From an uncultured Thermoanaerobacterales bacterium (lineage in GTDB: Bacteria > Bacillota > Clostridia > Christensenellales > UBA1242): 22,753 nucleotides of DNA. Where the stretch lies: NCBI GenBank assembly GCA_900557695.1, contig USTP01000007.1, positions 1-22,753 of the forward strand. Direction: 5' to 3'. Shown here one piece after another: positions 1-7,220 of this stretch. Within the stretch, counting starts at the first letter, position 1. The number at the start of each line of letters is the position of its first letter. The notes under the pieces are model-generated. The model ran no database searches, was not told the DNA's origin, and worked only from the letters and a program-made list of their open reading frames with translations. The position numbers and the translations under genes were made by a program.

Positions 1-48
1 TCTACACGCGTAAGATCGTCGGCAGCGTCAGATGTGTATAAGAGACAG
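1..48 (+). other. Illumina/Nextera adapter (non-genomic)
   Basis: Bases 1-7 match the end of the Illumina P5 oligo. Bases 8-15 (GCGTAAGA) fit an i5 index, which I recall as Nextera S517. Bases 16-29 are the read-1 adapter stem, and bases 30-48 (AGATGTGTATAAGAGACAG) are the Tn5 mosaic end. Genomic sequence therefore begins at about base 49. The mosaic end here is a library-preparation product, not a natural transposon. It creates a false upstream GTG start for the first gene. Confidence 0.98.
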
Positions 49-93
49 ACTATATGTTTTTTTAAACAAAAAAATGTAATAAAAGGGGCCAAA

Positions 94-933
94 ATGGTAA
101 AGATTAAAACCCTATCGGTAGAAGAAAAAAGAGCAAAGGTGGCTCCATCTTTGTTTTTGGCAAGGTTAATTATTTCAAGTGTTTTTATAACGGTTGCGTT
201 AACTTTATATTTATTAAGTTTTATAAATTTTCCAGCCCTTTGTTTAATAACTGCAGGTGCCCTATGGAATTTCTTTGTAGACATAAACACTTTTTTGGCA
301 TTTTTGCTTTCTATTGTAGTGGGTATGCTATATGCTATGTTTTCAATTATAGATGGGCTTTATGTTAATGCTCTTTTATACACTCTTTACTACATTCCGC
401 TTCAATTTATTGTTTGGATAATGAATTTAGATGAAACGGATATGTCTATTAAAAAAGATAAAAAACTTAGCGGAAACTCGGTGTATTATGTTTTAGTTGT
501 ATTTGTTTTTTCAGTTGTTTGTTGCTTTGCGTTCGCACTGCTTCAAGAAAATCAAGTGCTACCTATGTTTGATGCAATAAGTGCCTCAATGCTAGGGCTT
601 TCAGCATTTCTACAATGTTTAATGTATCGTGAGTATTACTTTGTTAGACCAATTGCTCTTGTTTTAGCGCTGTTTCTTTGGGCTTATGTGATTTTTATAA
701 ACGGTTTAAGTATGGGTGCTTTAACTATGATTTTACTTTACTCTATGTACTTTATACTTGATATGCTTTCTTTATATTATTACCTAAAAACCATTCCTGC
801 TAGTGATAGGGAAGCTATAGAAGAAATAGATAACGAGGGGAGAAAAACCTTGATAAATGAAAGAATAAAGCTTTACCATAAAAATGATGGCATTTCAAAA
901 AATGACGGCAAAGATGGAGGAGTTGTTGCTTAA
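94..933 (+). CDS. pnuC: PnuC-like nicotinamide riboside/vitamin transporter
   Basis: Integral membrane protein of 279 residues, probably a PnuC-family facilitator for nicotinamide riboside or a related vitamin. Seven or so hydrophobic segments lie between about residues 20 and 232. The stretch around residues 58-112 (WNFFVDINTFLAF, then LYVNALLYTLYYIPLQF and W108) resembles the PnuC repeat in which aromatic and Asn/Gln residues line the substrate path. A second similar block is near residues 173-230. The C-terminal tail is charged and probably cytoplasmic. The ATG at 94 is chosen because AAAAGGGG at 81-88 is a good SD; an in-frame GTG at 34 lies inside adapter sequence. The true promoter and any riboswitch are cut off by the contig end. 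The family call is by pattern; the substrate is inferred. Confidence 0.7.
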   Translation: MVKIKTLSVEEKRAKVAPSLFLARLIISSVFITVALTLYLLSFINFPALCLITAGALWNFFVDINTFLAFLLSIVVGMLYAMFSIIDGLYVNALLYTLYYIPLQFIVWIMNLDETDMSIKKDKKLSGNSVYYVLVVFVFSVVCCFAFALLQENQVLPMFDAISASMLGLSAFLQCLMYREYYFVRPIALVLALFLWAYVIFINGLSMGALTMILLYSMYFILDMLSLYYYLKTIPASDREAIEEIDNEGRKTLINERIKLYHKNDGISKNDGKDGGVVA

Positions 934-965
934 AAAAGGGATGTTAACTTTATCCCTTTTTCTTT
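933..965. terminator. Bidirectional intrinsic terminator between pnuC and tmcAL
   Basis: A 10-bp stem AAAAAGGGAT (933-942) pairs with ATCCCTTTTT (952-961) around a 9-base loop. The A-rich left arm and T-rich right arm provide a U tract on either strand, which suits the convergent genes pnuC (plus) and tmcAL (minus). It starts inside the pnuC stop codon. Confidence 0.85.
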
Positions 966-987
966 GTGAATATAAATAAAGAAGTTT

Positions 988-2214
988 TTAGACAAATATT
1001 GTTAGGTCTTTACTATACGGTTTTGCAAGGCAAACATTAAGCAAATCGCTTGCTTTTTGATTTATTTTTAAAGACTGTTTTTCTTGCTCATTTAAATTAT
1101 CGTAGTCTTTTTTAGAAACAATTATTTTTGCTTTTGAACACTTGATAATTTTAGCTAGAATACTTTTGTTTTCCTTTCTAACTGCAAGAACATTAAGGGG
1201 CAAAACCATATTATTCAACATAGAAAATTGCTGTTTTGTTATTGATAAATAGGGGATTATTAAAAGTTTGTTAATTCTGCTTTTACGATAGCTTTTGCTA
1301 GAAATTTCGGCTACTATGCTAGACATAGTACCTTGAACATTCGCCTGTTTATTAACCAAACTTGCAAGCCCTTCATTATAATCATTATACATAGCTAGTT
1401 CCTTTGGACTTTTTTCTCGAAGTGAGGATAGTATAATGGCATTTAAACGCTCATCGCGTTTTTCAATCTTACTGTTTGTTATATTTAACAAACTATTTAG
1501 TGTATATGAAGGAACGCACTTTTTAATTTTATTAAACTTGCTTAAAACAAGCTGTTCTCTTACATAGGTTGCACCAGCAAAATACTGATATTTTGAATTT
1601 ATTTTAACCTTTTTAGGCGCGAGTGAACTATATCCGCTATCTGTTCGCTTAATGTAAATTGGTGTTATGTTTAGATTGAATTTATAAATAGCGGTTAAAT
1701 ATTCTAGCGCTAATATGTTATTTGGACTAGAGAAAACCCTTTCTATAACATCATTTAGCAATGGGTATTCGCTTTTAAAGGCTTTGTATAGCGAAACATT
1801 GTAGTTGTTGCCATCTTTTATATTTGCTTTGATTTTTTCTTTAAGTATTTGACTTTCTTTGACTTTTAATTTGGCAATGCTTTCAAGTTCGCTTGGGTTA
1901 TCTAATGTTACACCAAAGGCGAGGTGTGAAACCATATTTAAACTAGCAAGGCATTTAACGGCTCCCTCTGCAAAAAGGTTTGCAGACGATAGGGTATAAA
2001 CAGCGGGAAGTTCTAAAACTGCCACAGCTCCAGCGTTAATTGCATGAGATGCCCTTGCGTATTTATCAAGCAGTGGCAGAGTTCCTCGTTGCACAACATT
2101 TCCACTCATAATACAAACTACATTTAGTCCAGTTTTTCTTTTAGCTTCTTCTATTAAATATTTATGGCCATTGGTAAGCGGGTTAAATTCTGCAATAATA
2201 CCACAAAGTTTCAT
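988..2214 (-). CDS. tmcAL: tRNA(Met) cytidine acetate ligase TmcAL (YlbM family)
   Basis: A 408-residue protein, close to the roughly 400-415 usual for the family. TmcAL activates acetate with ATP to acetyl-adenylate and transfers the acetyl group to C34 of elongator tRNA-Met (ac4C), in the cytoplasm. The N-terminus GIIAEFNPLTNGH (residues 5-17) is the nucleotidyltransferase HxGH-type loop, followed by VCIMSGNVVQRG near residues 33-44, RTDSGYSS near 190, and GATYVREQL, the usual (S/A)xTxxR position. The first His of the HNGH seen in Bacillus is Thr14 here, as in the TxGH variant of phosphopantetheine adenylyltransferase. The ATG start is supported by GGAG on the minus strand (complement of 2225-2228). 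It is divergent from pta-ackA, a neighbourhood with DUF177 and rpmF that is common for ylbM in Firmicutes. Stop codon TAA. Confidence 0.93.
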   Translation of the reverse strand: MKLCGIIAEFNPLTNGHKYLIEEAKRKTGLNVVCIMSGNVVQRGTLPLLDKYARASHAINAGAVAVLELPAVYTLSSANLFAEGAVKCLASLNMVSHLAFGVTLDNPSELESIAKLKVKESQILKEKIKANIKDGNNYNVSLYKAFKSEYPLLNDVIERVFSSPNNILALEYLTAIYKFNLNITPIYIKRTDSGYSSLAPKKVKINSKYQYFAGATYVREQLVLSKFNKIKKCVPSYTLNSLLNITNSKIEKRDERLNAIILSSLREKSPKELAMYNDYNEGLASLVNKQANVQGTMSSIVAEISSKSYRKSRINKLLIIPYLSITKQQFSMLNNMVLPLNVLAVRKENKSILAKIIKCSKAKIIVSKKDYDNLNEQEKQSLKINQKASDLLNVCLAKPYSKDLTIFV

Positions 2215-2269
2215 GAAAAAATATCTCCAAACATTTTATTTTTTTGTGAATATGTTTTATAATAAATCT

Positions 2270-2298
2270 ATTATACATTATAATCTTTGTTATAGCAA
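2270..2298 (-). promoter_or_regulatory. Promoter of tmcAL
   Basis: On the minus strand, TTGCTA (complement of 2293-2298), a 17-base spacer and a perfect TATAAT (complement of 2270-2275). The predicted start is near 2263, leaving a leader of about 49 bases before the ATG. It overlaps the promoter region of pta. Confidence 0.75.
2279..2284 (+). promoter_or_regulatory. Candidate -10 element of pta-ackA
   Basis: A perfect TATAAT lies 29 bases before the pta start, giving a predicted start near 2291 and a leader of about 20 bases with GGAGG at 2301-2305. No good -35 sits at the right distance (TTTATA at 2256-2261 is weak), so activation or an unusual spacing is possible. It lies in the spacer of the opposing tmcAL promoter. 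Confidence 0.45.
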
Positions 2299-2312
2299 CG
2301 GGAGGTTTTGTT

Positions 2313-3353
2313 TTGTTTAAGAAAAAAATAAAAAAACATAGTGTGTTTGATGGCATTATTGCTAGAGCCCAAGGCTCGGGCAAACGAATTGTACTTCCTG
2401 AGGGAAATGATGATAGAATAATTGAGGCGGCACAGAAGGCATCGCTTTTAAATATTTGCAAAATAACAATAATTGGCAATAAGGCGCTTTTATCAGAAAA
2501 GTTCTCCCGCAAAGCTATGCATAATATTGAAATTATTGACGTTGAGTCTGAGGGGAAAAGGCGAGAAATGTATTCAAAAAGCCTTTTCGAACTTAGAAAA
2601 GATAAAGGGATGACAGAGGAAAAAGCTCTTGAAATTTTAAAAGACCCTATGTATTATGCCACTATGATGCTATATAGTGATGATGCTGATGGTGTTGTTG
2701 CAGGGGCTGTGTATGAGTCTAAAGATGTTATGCGACCAGCCTTTCAGATAATTAAAACAACAAAGGGCATATCAAAGGTTTCAAGCTCTTTTGTCATGGA
2801 AATGCCAGAGGGAACAAACTTTGGGGAAAACGGCATGATGGTTTTTGCAGACTGTGCAGTTATTGAAGACCCTACCGACAAAGAACTTGCCGAGATAGCG
2901 GTTTTGTCGGCTAAAACTGCGGAGAGTATTTGTGATATAAAACCTAAAGTTGCCTTTTTGTCTTATTCAACCAAGGCGGATCAAAATGTAGACTCTGAGC
3001 ATATTCAAAAAGTTAAAAGGGCATACAAACTTGCAAGAAGGCTAGATTCTTCGCTTGTTATGGATGGAGAGCTTCAAGCAGACTCAGCCATTGTTCCTAG
3101 CGTTGCAGAAAGAAAGTGTAAAGGGTCTACGCTAGAGGGCAGGGCAAATGTTTTGGTGTTCCCAGATTTAAATTCTGGAAACATTGCCTACAAACTTGTT
3201 CAGCGAATAGCAGGTGTTAAAGCAGTGGGTCCATTGCTTCAGGGTTTGAAAAAACCAATAAACGACTTGTCACGCGGGGCAAGCGCAGACGAAATTGTGC
3301 TAGTTATGGCAATAACTGCACTTCAATCTAAATCGGTTATAAAAGGAGAATAA
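2313..3353 (+). CDS. pta: Phosphate acetyltransferase
   Basis: Catalyses acetyl-CoA + phosphate to acetyl-phosphate + CoA; with AckA it makes ATP and acetate in fermentation, or runs in reverse to activate acetate. At 346 residues it is the short class I enzyme without the N-terminal regulatory domain of the E. coli type. Visible signatures are KRIVLPEGNDDR (24-35) and the C-terminal QGLKKPINDLSRGASADEIV block (310-329), with catalytic-site Ser320-Arg321. The start is TTG, chosen because GGAGG (2301-2305) sits 7 bases upstream and no in-frame ATG exists before the conserved N-terminus. A short Lys-rich extension (residues 3-8) precedes the core. The stop codon is 5 bases before ackA, whose SD lies in the last codons of pta, so the two are probably co-translated. 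Confidence 0.96.
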   Translation: MFKKKIKKHSVFDGIIARAQGSGKRIVLPEGNDDRIIEAAQKASLLNICKITIIGNKALLSEKFSRKAMHNIEIIDVESEGKRREMYSKSLFELRKDKGMTEEKALEILKDPMYYATMMLYSDDADGVVAGAVYESKDVMRPAFQIIKTTKGISKVSSSFVMEMPEGTNFGENGMMVFADCAVIEDPTDKELAEIAVLSAKTAESICDIKPKVAFLSYSTKADQNVDSEHIQKVKRAYKLARRLDSSLVMDGELQADSAIVPSVAERKCKGSTLEGRANVLVFPDLNSGNIAYKLVQRIAGVKAVGPLLQGLKKPINDLSRGASADEIVLVMAITALQSKSVIKGE

Positions 3354-3358
3354 ATATA

Positions 3359-4561
3359 ATGAAAATCTTAGTAATAAATGCGGGTAGTTCAACTATTAAA
3401 TATCAGCTTTTTGACGAGCAAACTGAAGAGGTTTTAGTTAAGGGCGTTGCTGAAAGAATTGGGGTTGACGGAAGGCATGTTCAAAAATTAAATGGTAAAA
3501 CCACTAAAACAGATATTTCTATGCCAACTCACGGCGAAGCCATAAAAGTTGTTCTATCAAGCTTAATTGAAGACAAGGTAGTTAAGTCTTTAAATGAAAT
3601 AGAGGCTGTTGGTCATAGAATTGTTCATGGTGGTGAGAACTTCACAAAAAGTGTTATAATAACAGATGAAGTTGTTAAGGAAATTGAAGACCTAACGCCT
3701 CTTGCACCACTTCATCAGCCTGCGCATGTGCTTGGAATAAGAGCTTGCACAGAGCAGATACCAAACGCCACTGAAGTTGCAGTATTTGATACTTCTTTCC
3801 ACTCTACAATGCCTGATTATGCTTATAGATATGCAATACCTAAAGAAGCATACAAGAAATGGGGAATTAGAAAATATGGTTTCCATGGTTCATCTCACAG
3901 GTATGTTTCAGCAAGGCTTGCAAAGCTAACGGGCAAAGAAAACGGCAAGTTTATTGTTTGCCATATTGGTAATGGAGCAAGCATTTCTGCTATAGAAAAT
4001 GGCGAGTGTAGAGAAACTTCAATGGGTTACACTCCGCTTGAGGGGCTAGTTATGGGCACAAGGAGCGGAGATATAGACCCAAGTGTTGTTGAAAGATTAA
4101 CAAAAGAAACGGGCATGAGTGTTGGCGAGGTTATAAACTACTTAAATAAAAAATGCGGGCTTCTTGGTGTTTCAGGAATTTCTGAAGATATGCGTGATAT
4201 TGAAAACGTTGCTTTTTCAAATGAACAAAGCGAAAGGGCAGAGGATGCAAGGCTATCTATAAAAATGAGTGCATATAGAGTTAAAAAATATATTGGTAGC
4301 TACATTGCTGTTTTGGGTGGTGTTGATGCAATTGCATTCACAGCAGGTGTTGGCGAAAATGGTAATGAATATCGTGAAGAATGTTTGAAAGGCTTAGAGT
4401 GCTTTGGAATTATTCTAGATAAAAATAAAAATGGTAAAGATTTCAAGCGTGGTGAAGAACAACTTATTTCTTCTGTAGATAGTAAAGTGAAGGTATATGT
4501 TATCCCAACAAACGAGGAATTGGTTATACTTCGCGACACAAAGAAGTTAATTGGAAAATAA
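3359..4561 (+). CDS. ackA: Acetate kinase
   Basis: Converts acetyl-phosphate + ADP to acetate + ATP, the partner step of Pta in the cytoplasm. The 400-residue length is typical. ASKHA-fold motifs are present: NAGSSTIKYQLF with Asn7, FDTSFH with Asp144, GFHGSSH with His176, MGTRSGDIDP with Arg235, TAGVGENG, and Glu386 in the C-terminal PTNEEL. These match catalytic Asn7, Asp148, His180, Arg241 and Glu384 of the Methanosarcina enzyme. The ATG is preceded by AAGGAG (3342-3347), which overlaps the end of pta. No clear terminator follows; the next promoter starts 14 bases after the stop. Confidence 0.98.
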   Translation: MKILVINAGSSTIKYQLFDEQTEEVLVKGVAERIGVDGRHVQKLNGKTTKTDISMPTHGEAIKVVLSSLIEDKVVKSLNEIEAVGHRIVHGGENFTKSVIITDEVVKEIEDLTPLAPLHQPAHVLGIRACTEQIPNATEVAVFDTSFHSTMPDYAYRYAIPKEAYKKWGIRKYGFHGSSHRYVSARLAKLTGKENGKFIVCHIGNGASISAIENGECRETSMGYTPLEGLVMGTRSGDIDPSVVERLTKETGMSVGEVINYLNKKCGLLGVSGISEDMRDIENVAFSNEQSERAEDARLSIKMSAYRVKKYIGSYIAVLGGVDAIAFTAGVGENGNEYREECLKGLECFGIILDKNKNGKDFKRGEEQLISSVDSKVKVYVIPTNEELVILRDTKKLIGK

Positions 4562-4574
4562 TTTTTAAAATGCG

Positions 4575-4604
4575 TTGACAAAACTATGGGCGTGAGTATA
4601 TAAT
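4575..4604 (+). promoter_or_regulatory. Promoter of DUF177-rpmF
   Basis: Perfect TTGACA (4575-4580), an 18-base spacer and perfect TATAAT (4599-4604). The start is predicted near 4611, just before the SD AAGGGGG (4619-4625), so the leader is very short. This is a strong housekeeping promoter. Confidence 0.88.
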
Positions 4605-4629
4605 TACTTTGCGCTTTTAAGGGGGATTT

Positions 4630-5079
4630 ATGCTTGAATTAGAATTCTCTCAAGCGCTTGAAGCACCAAATAAAGAATTTGAACTTAGTGAAAATGTAAC
4701 GCTTGATATTGAAGAAGATGCTTTCTATCCGCACAAGATTTTGGGCGAGGCAAGCGTTAACCTAAAGTATTTTGTGGACTATGATTCAATTCTTCACTTG
4801 TCTGGAAACATTCGTGTTCCATGCAAGTTTTTGTGTGATAGATGTGGTTCTAGCTTTGAAAGGAACTTATATTTAGAACTAAATGAGCAGATTAGTCCTA
4901 AAATGAGCGAGGAAGATGAGCTGAGCTACGATATGCCTATTATAGATTTGCAAAAAGTTATTTCTAGCTATGTTCTTTTAAACTTTCCCTCTAAAGTTTT
5001 ATGTAGGGAAGATTGCAAAGGGCTGTGTATGCTCTGTGGTGCAAATCTAAATGAGGGCAACTGCGATTGCAGCAATTAA
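4630..5079 (+). CDS. yceD: DUF177 / YceD (YlbN) family protein
   Basis: A 149-residue protein of the family almost always encoded just before rpmF. The plant and E. coli members are linked to 23S rRNA accumulation, so a role in large-subunit biogenesis is likely but unproven here. It shows a first Cys group at C65, C69 and C72 (CKFLCDRCGSSF) and a C-terminal cluster C125, C129, C133, C136, C145, C147, which suggests bound metal. The motif DLQKVISSYVLLNFP (106-120) before the Cys cluster is typical. AAGGGGG (4619-4625) supports the ATG. It is first in a two-gene unit with rpmF under a consensus promoter. Confidence 0.9.
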   Translation: MLELEFSQALEAPNKEFELSENVTLDIEEDAFYPHKILGEASVNLKYFVDYDSILHLSGNIRVPCKFLCDRCGSSFERNLYLELNEQISPKMSEEDELSYDMPIIDLQKVISSYVLLNFPSKVLCREDCKGLCMLCGANLNEGNCDCSN

Positions 5080-5099
5080 AAATAAAGTGGTAACAATCC

Positions 5100-5122
5100 T
5101 TTAGCGGATTTATAAAGCTAAA
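5100..5122 (+). promoter_or_regulatory. Small hairpin before the rpmF SD
   Basis: TTTAGC (5100-5105) can pair with GCTAAA (5117-5122) around an 11-base loop, ending 6 bases before the AGGAGG of rpmF. There is no U tract, so it is not a terminator. A processing or translational role is possible; it may also be chance. Confidence 0.25.
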
Positions 5123-5142
5123 TTAGTTAGGAGGAAAACATC

Positions 5143-5337
5143 ATGGCAGTACCTAAGCATAAAGTATCAAAATCTAGGGGTCGTTCTAGAGTAGCAAATT
5201 GGAAAGCGTCAGCTCCAACTCTTGTTGAATGTCCACAATGTCACGCTAAAAAGGTGGCTCATGCAGTTTGCCCAGAATGTGGATACTACAATGGCGAAAA
5301 GAAAATGCTAGTTAGTTCAGACGAAAAAAAGAAATAA
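5143..5337 (+). CDS. rpmF: 50S ribosomal protein bL32
   Basis: A 64-residue protein starting MAVPKHKVSKSRGRSRVANW, the classical L32 N-terminus. It has an intact zinc ribbon: C30-x2-C33 and C43-x2-C46 (the C+ form, zinc-dependent). The lysine-rich tail is usual. An excellent SD, AGGAGG (5129-5134), lies 8 bases before the ATG. It is 63 bases after the DUF177 gene and co-transcribed with it; a strong terminator follows. Confidence 0.97.
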   Translation: MAVPKHKVSKSRGRSRVANWKASAPTLVECPQCHAKKVAHAVCPECGYYNGEKKMLVSSDEKKK

Positions 5338-5371
5338 TTTTACCCTTTAATAGCTAATTTACTATGTATAA

Positions 5372-5407
5372 AGTCGGTAAGCATTGCTTTTGCTTGCTGG
5401 CTTTTTT
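5372..5407 (+). terminator. Intrinsic terminator after rpmF
   Basis: A 12-bp stem with three G-U pairs, 5372-5383 with 5391-5402, loop 5384-5390, followed directly by six T (5402-5407). It separates rpmF from plsX. Confidence 0.88.
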
Positions 5408-5448
5408 GTTATTAGTTTAATAAAATCTTGAAAACACTTATAATTCGT

Positions 5449-5477
5449 TTGATGCAAAAAAAGATTTGTTATATAAT
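5449..5477 (+). promoter_or_regulatory. Promoter of plsX-rnc-smc-ftsY
   Basis: TTGATG (5449-5454), a 17-base spacer and perfect TATAAT (5472-5477). The start is predicted near 5484, with AAGGAGA (5500-5506) and the TTG start following. Confidence 0.72.
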
Positions 5478-5513
5478 TATTTTGTATATTTTTACTGATA
5501 AGGAGATAGGGCT

Positions 5514-6521
5514 TTGAAGATAGTTATTGATGCTTATGGTGGTGATAATGCACCCCTTGAAATTGTTAAAGGTGCGATAACAAGTGTTAATTTAATTGAG
5601 GATGTTTCCATTATATTAACTGGTAAAAAACAACCAATTCAAGATATATTAGATGAGTATGGTTATAAGGGCGATAGAATTGAAATTCTTGAAGCCAATG
5701 ATGTTATAACAAACGAAGAATCTCCAACGGCTGCTATTAGAAGCAAAAAAGATAGCTCTTTGGTTGTTGGTTTAAACAAGCTTAAAGAAGATGATGAAGT
5801 TGTTGGGTTTATTAGCGCTGGAAGTACGGGAGCGGTTCTGTCTGGTGGGTTGTTTTTAATTGGAAGAATGGAAGGTGTGCTTCGCCCTGCACTTGCTCCA
5901 ACCTTGCCAAACCTAAACGATGGAAAAACCATGCTTATAGACTGCGGCGCAAATATAGATTGCAAACCAGAATATCTAGAGCAGTTTGCTATAATGGGCT
6001 CAGTTTATATGAAAAGTATGCTTGGTGTTGAAAATCCAAGAGTTGGGCTTTTAAATATTGGAACCGAGAGCAAGAAGGGTAATAGTTTAACTCATGAAGC
6101 ATACTCGCTTTTAGAAAAGTGCTCAAAAATCAACTTTATAGGAAATGTTGAAGCAAGAGAGCTTTTAAGCGGAACGGTGGATGTTGTTGTTGCAGATGGT
6201 TTTGCTGGGAATATTGCTCTTAAAGCAACCGAAGGAGCAGTTGCAAACACAATGAAACTTCTAAAGCAAAGTATTAAAGAGGCGAGTGTTTTTGCAAAGC
6301 TTGGTGCTGGTATGCTAAAGGGCGTGTTTAAGAAAATTAAAACCAAGATGGATTACAATTCTTTAGGTGGTTCTCCATTTTTGGGTGTAAACAAAATTGT
6401 TCTAAAAACTCATGGAACAAGTAAGGCGGAAACAATTTTCTCTTGCGTTAAGCAGGTTATACAAATTCATAACTCTGGTTTTATAACAAAACTAAAAGAG
6501 GGGCTTGAAGAAACTAAGTAG
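5514..6521 (+). CDS. plsX: Phosphate acyltransferase PlsX
   Basis: Makes acyl-phosphate from acyl-ACP and phosphate, the first step of the PlsX/PlsY route to phosphatidic acid; it is peripheral to the membrane. The 335-residue length is typical. Motifs: KIVIDAYGGDNAP (2-14; family form DAMGGDxAP, here with Tyr in place of Met), SAGSTGA (101-107), RPALAPTLP (124-132) and LLNIGTESKKGN in the middle. The start is TTG, with AAGGAGA (5500-5506) 7 bases upstream and the conserved N-terminus beginning immediately. It heads a tight operon with rnc, smc and ftsY. Usual partners acpP or fab genes are not between plsX and rnc. Stop codon TAG. Confidence 0.96.
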   Translation: MKIVIDAYGGDNAPLEIVKGAITSVNLIEDVSIILTGKKQPIQDILDEYGYKGDRIEILEANDVITNEESPTAAIRSKKDSSLVVGLNKLKEDDEVVGFISAGSTGAVLSGGLFLIGRMEGVLRPALAPTLPNLNDGKTMLIDCGANIDCKPEYLEQFAIMGSVYMKSMLGVENPRVGLLNIGTESKKGNSLTHEAYSLLEKCSKINFIGNVEARELLSGTVDVVVADGFAGNIALKATEGAVANTMKLLKQSIKEASVFAKLGAGMLKGVFKKIKTKMDYNSLGGSPFLGVNKIVLKTHGTSKAETIFSCVKQVIQIHNSGFITKLKEGLEETK

Positions 6522-6533
6522 TAAAGAGGATTT

Positions 6534-7202
6534 ATGCAAAAGTTTGATTATAATGTGGTAGAGCAAAAGATTGGCTATTGCTTTAAAAATAAGCAAATTT
6601 TAAAGCAAGCTTTTATACACTCAAGTTACGCAAATGAGCATAAGGCAGAAAGTAATGAAAGGCTTGAGTTTTTAGGGGATAGTGTTTTATCTTTAATTGT
6701 TACTGACCACATATATAATCATTATACCAATAATGAGGGTGACCTTTCTAAAATTCGAGCTTCTTTGGTGTCTGAGAAATCTCTTTCGTTTATATTCGAG
6801 CAGTTGGGGCTTTGCGAATATATAATTAGAGGTGTTGGGCTTGAAAAGTCTAAACCAACAATTGCTATGATGGCAGACGCGTTTGAAGCACTTGTAGCGT
6901 CTATATATATTGATGGTGGCTTGCTTGAAGCGAGAAACTTTGTTTTAAACAAACTTGAAACAGCGTTGAAAGATATTAAGCAAAGCGGTGTGCCAGATAG
7001 CAAGAAATCAATGCTTCAAGAGAAATTTAAGAATGAAAAAATTGTTTATCAAACGAAAGCTGTAGGAGAAGGTCAAGAAAAAATATACCACTCAAAGGTT
7101 TTGGTGAATGGAGTTGTTCTAGGCGTAGGTGCGGCTCAAAAAAAGCGTGATGCAGAAGAGAAAGCAGCGTTTGAAGCAATTAAACAAATTAAAAAAGTCT
7201 AA
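6534..7202 (+). CDS. rnc: Ribonuclease III
   Basis: Cleaves double-stranded RNA, including rRNA precursors and structured mRNAs. It has 222 residues in the usual two-domain form. The catalytic domain carries NERLEFLGDS (41-50, with Glu45 and Asp49) and ADAFEALVASIYIDGG (114-129, with Asp115 and Glu118), the four Mg-binding acids. A dsRNA-binding domain runs from about residue 154 to the end, with KVLVNGVVLGVGAAQKKRDA as the core. AGAGGA (6525-6530) precedes the ATG; the gap after plsX is 12 bases. Its position before smc and ftsY is the standard Firmicutes order. Confidence 0.97.
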   Translation: MQKFDYNVVEQKIGYCFKNKQILKQAFIHSSYANEHKAESNERLEFLGDSVLSLIVTDHIYNHYTNNEGDLSKIRASLVSEKSLSFIFEQLGLCEYIIRGVGLEKSKPTIAMMADAFEALVASIYIDGGLLEARNFVLNKLETALKDIKQSGVPDSKKSMLQEKFKNEKIVYQTKAVGEGQEKIYHSKVLVNGVVLGVGAAQKKRDAEEKAAFEAIKQIKKV

Positions 7203-7220
7203 ACAAAAGTGGGGCATATA

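Noticed and set aside
30..48. Tn5 mosaic end as a sign of a natural transposon
   Set aside because: It is fused to an Illumina adapter and index, so it is from library preparation.
34..93. Upstream GTG start extending the PnuC-like protein
   Set aside because: The GTG and the next codons are adapter sequence; the ATG at 94 has its own SD.
2183..2512. Minus-strand open frame overlapping the pta start and tmcAL promoter
   Set aside because: It runs antisense through conserved pta codons and the divergent promoter region and resembles no family.
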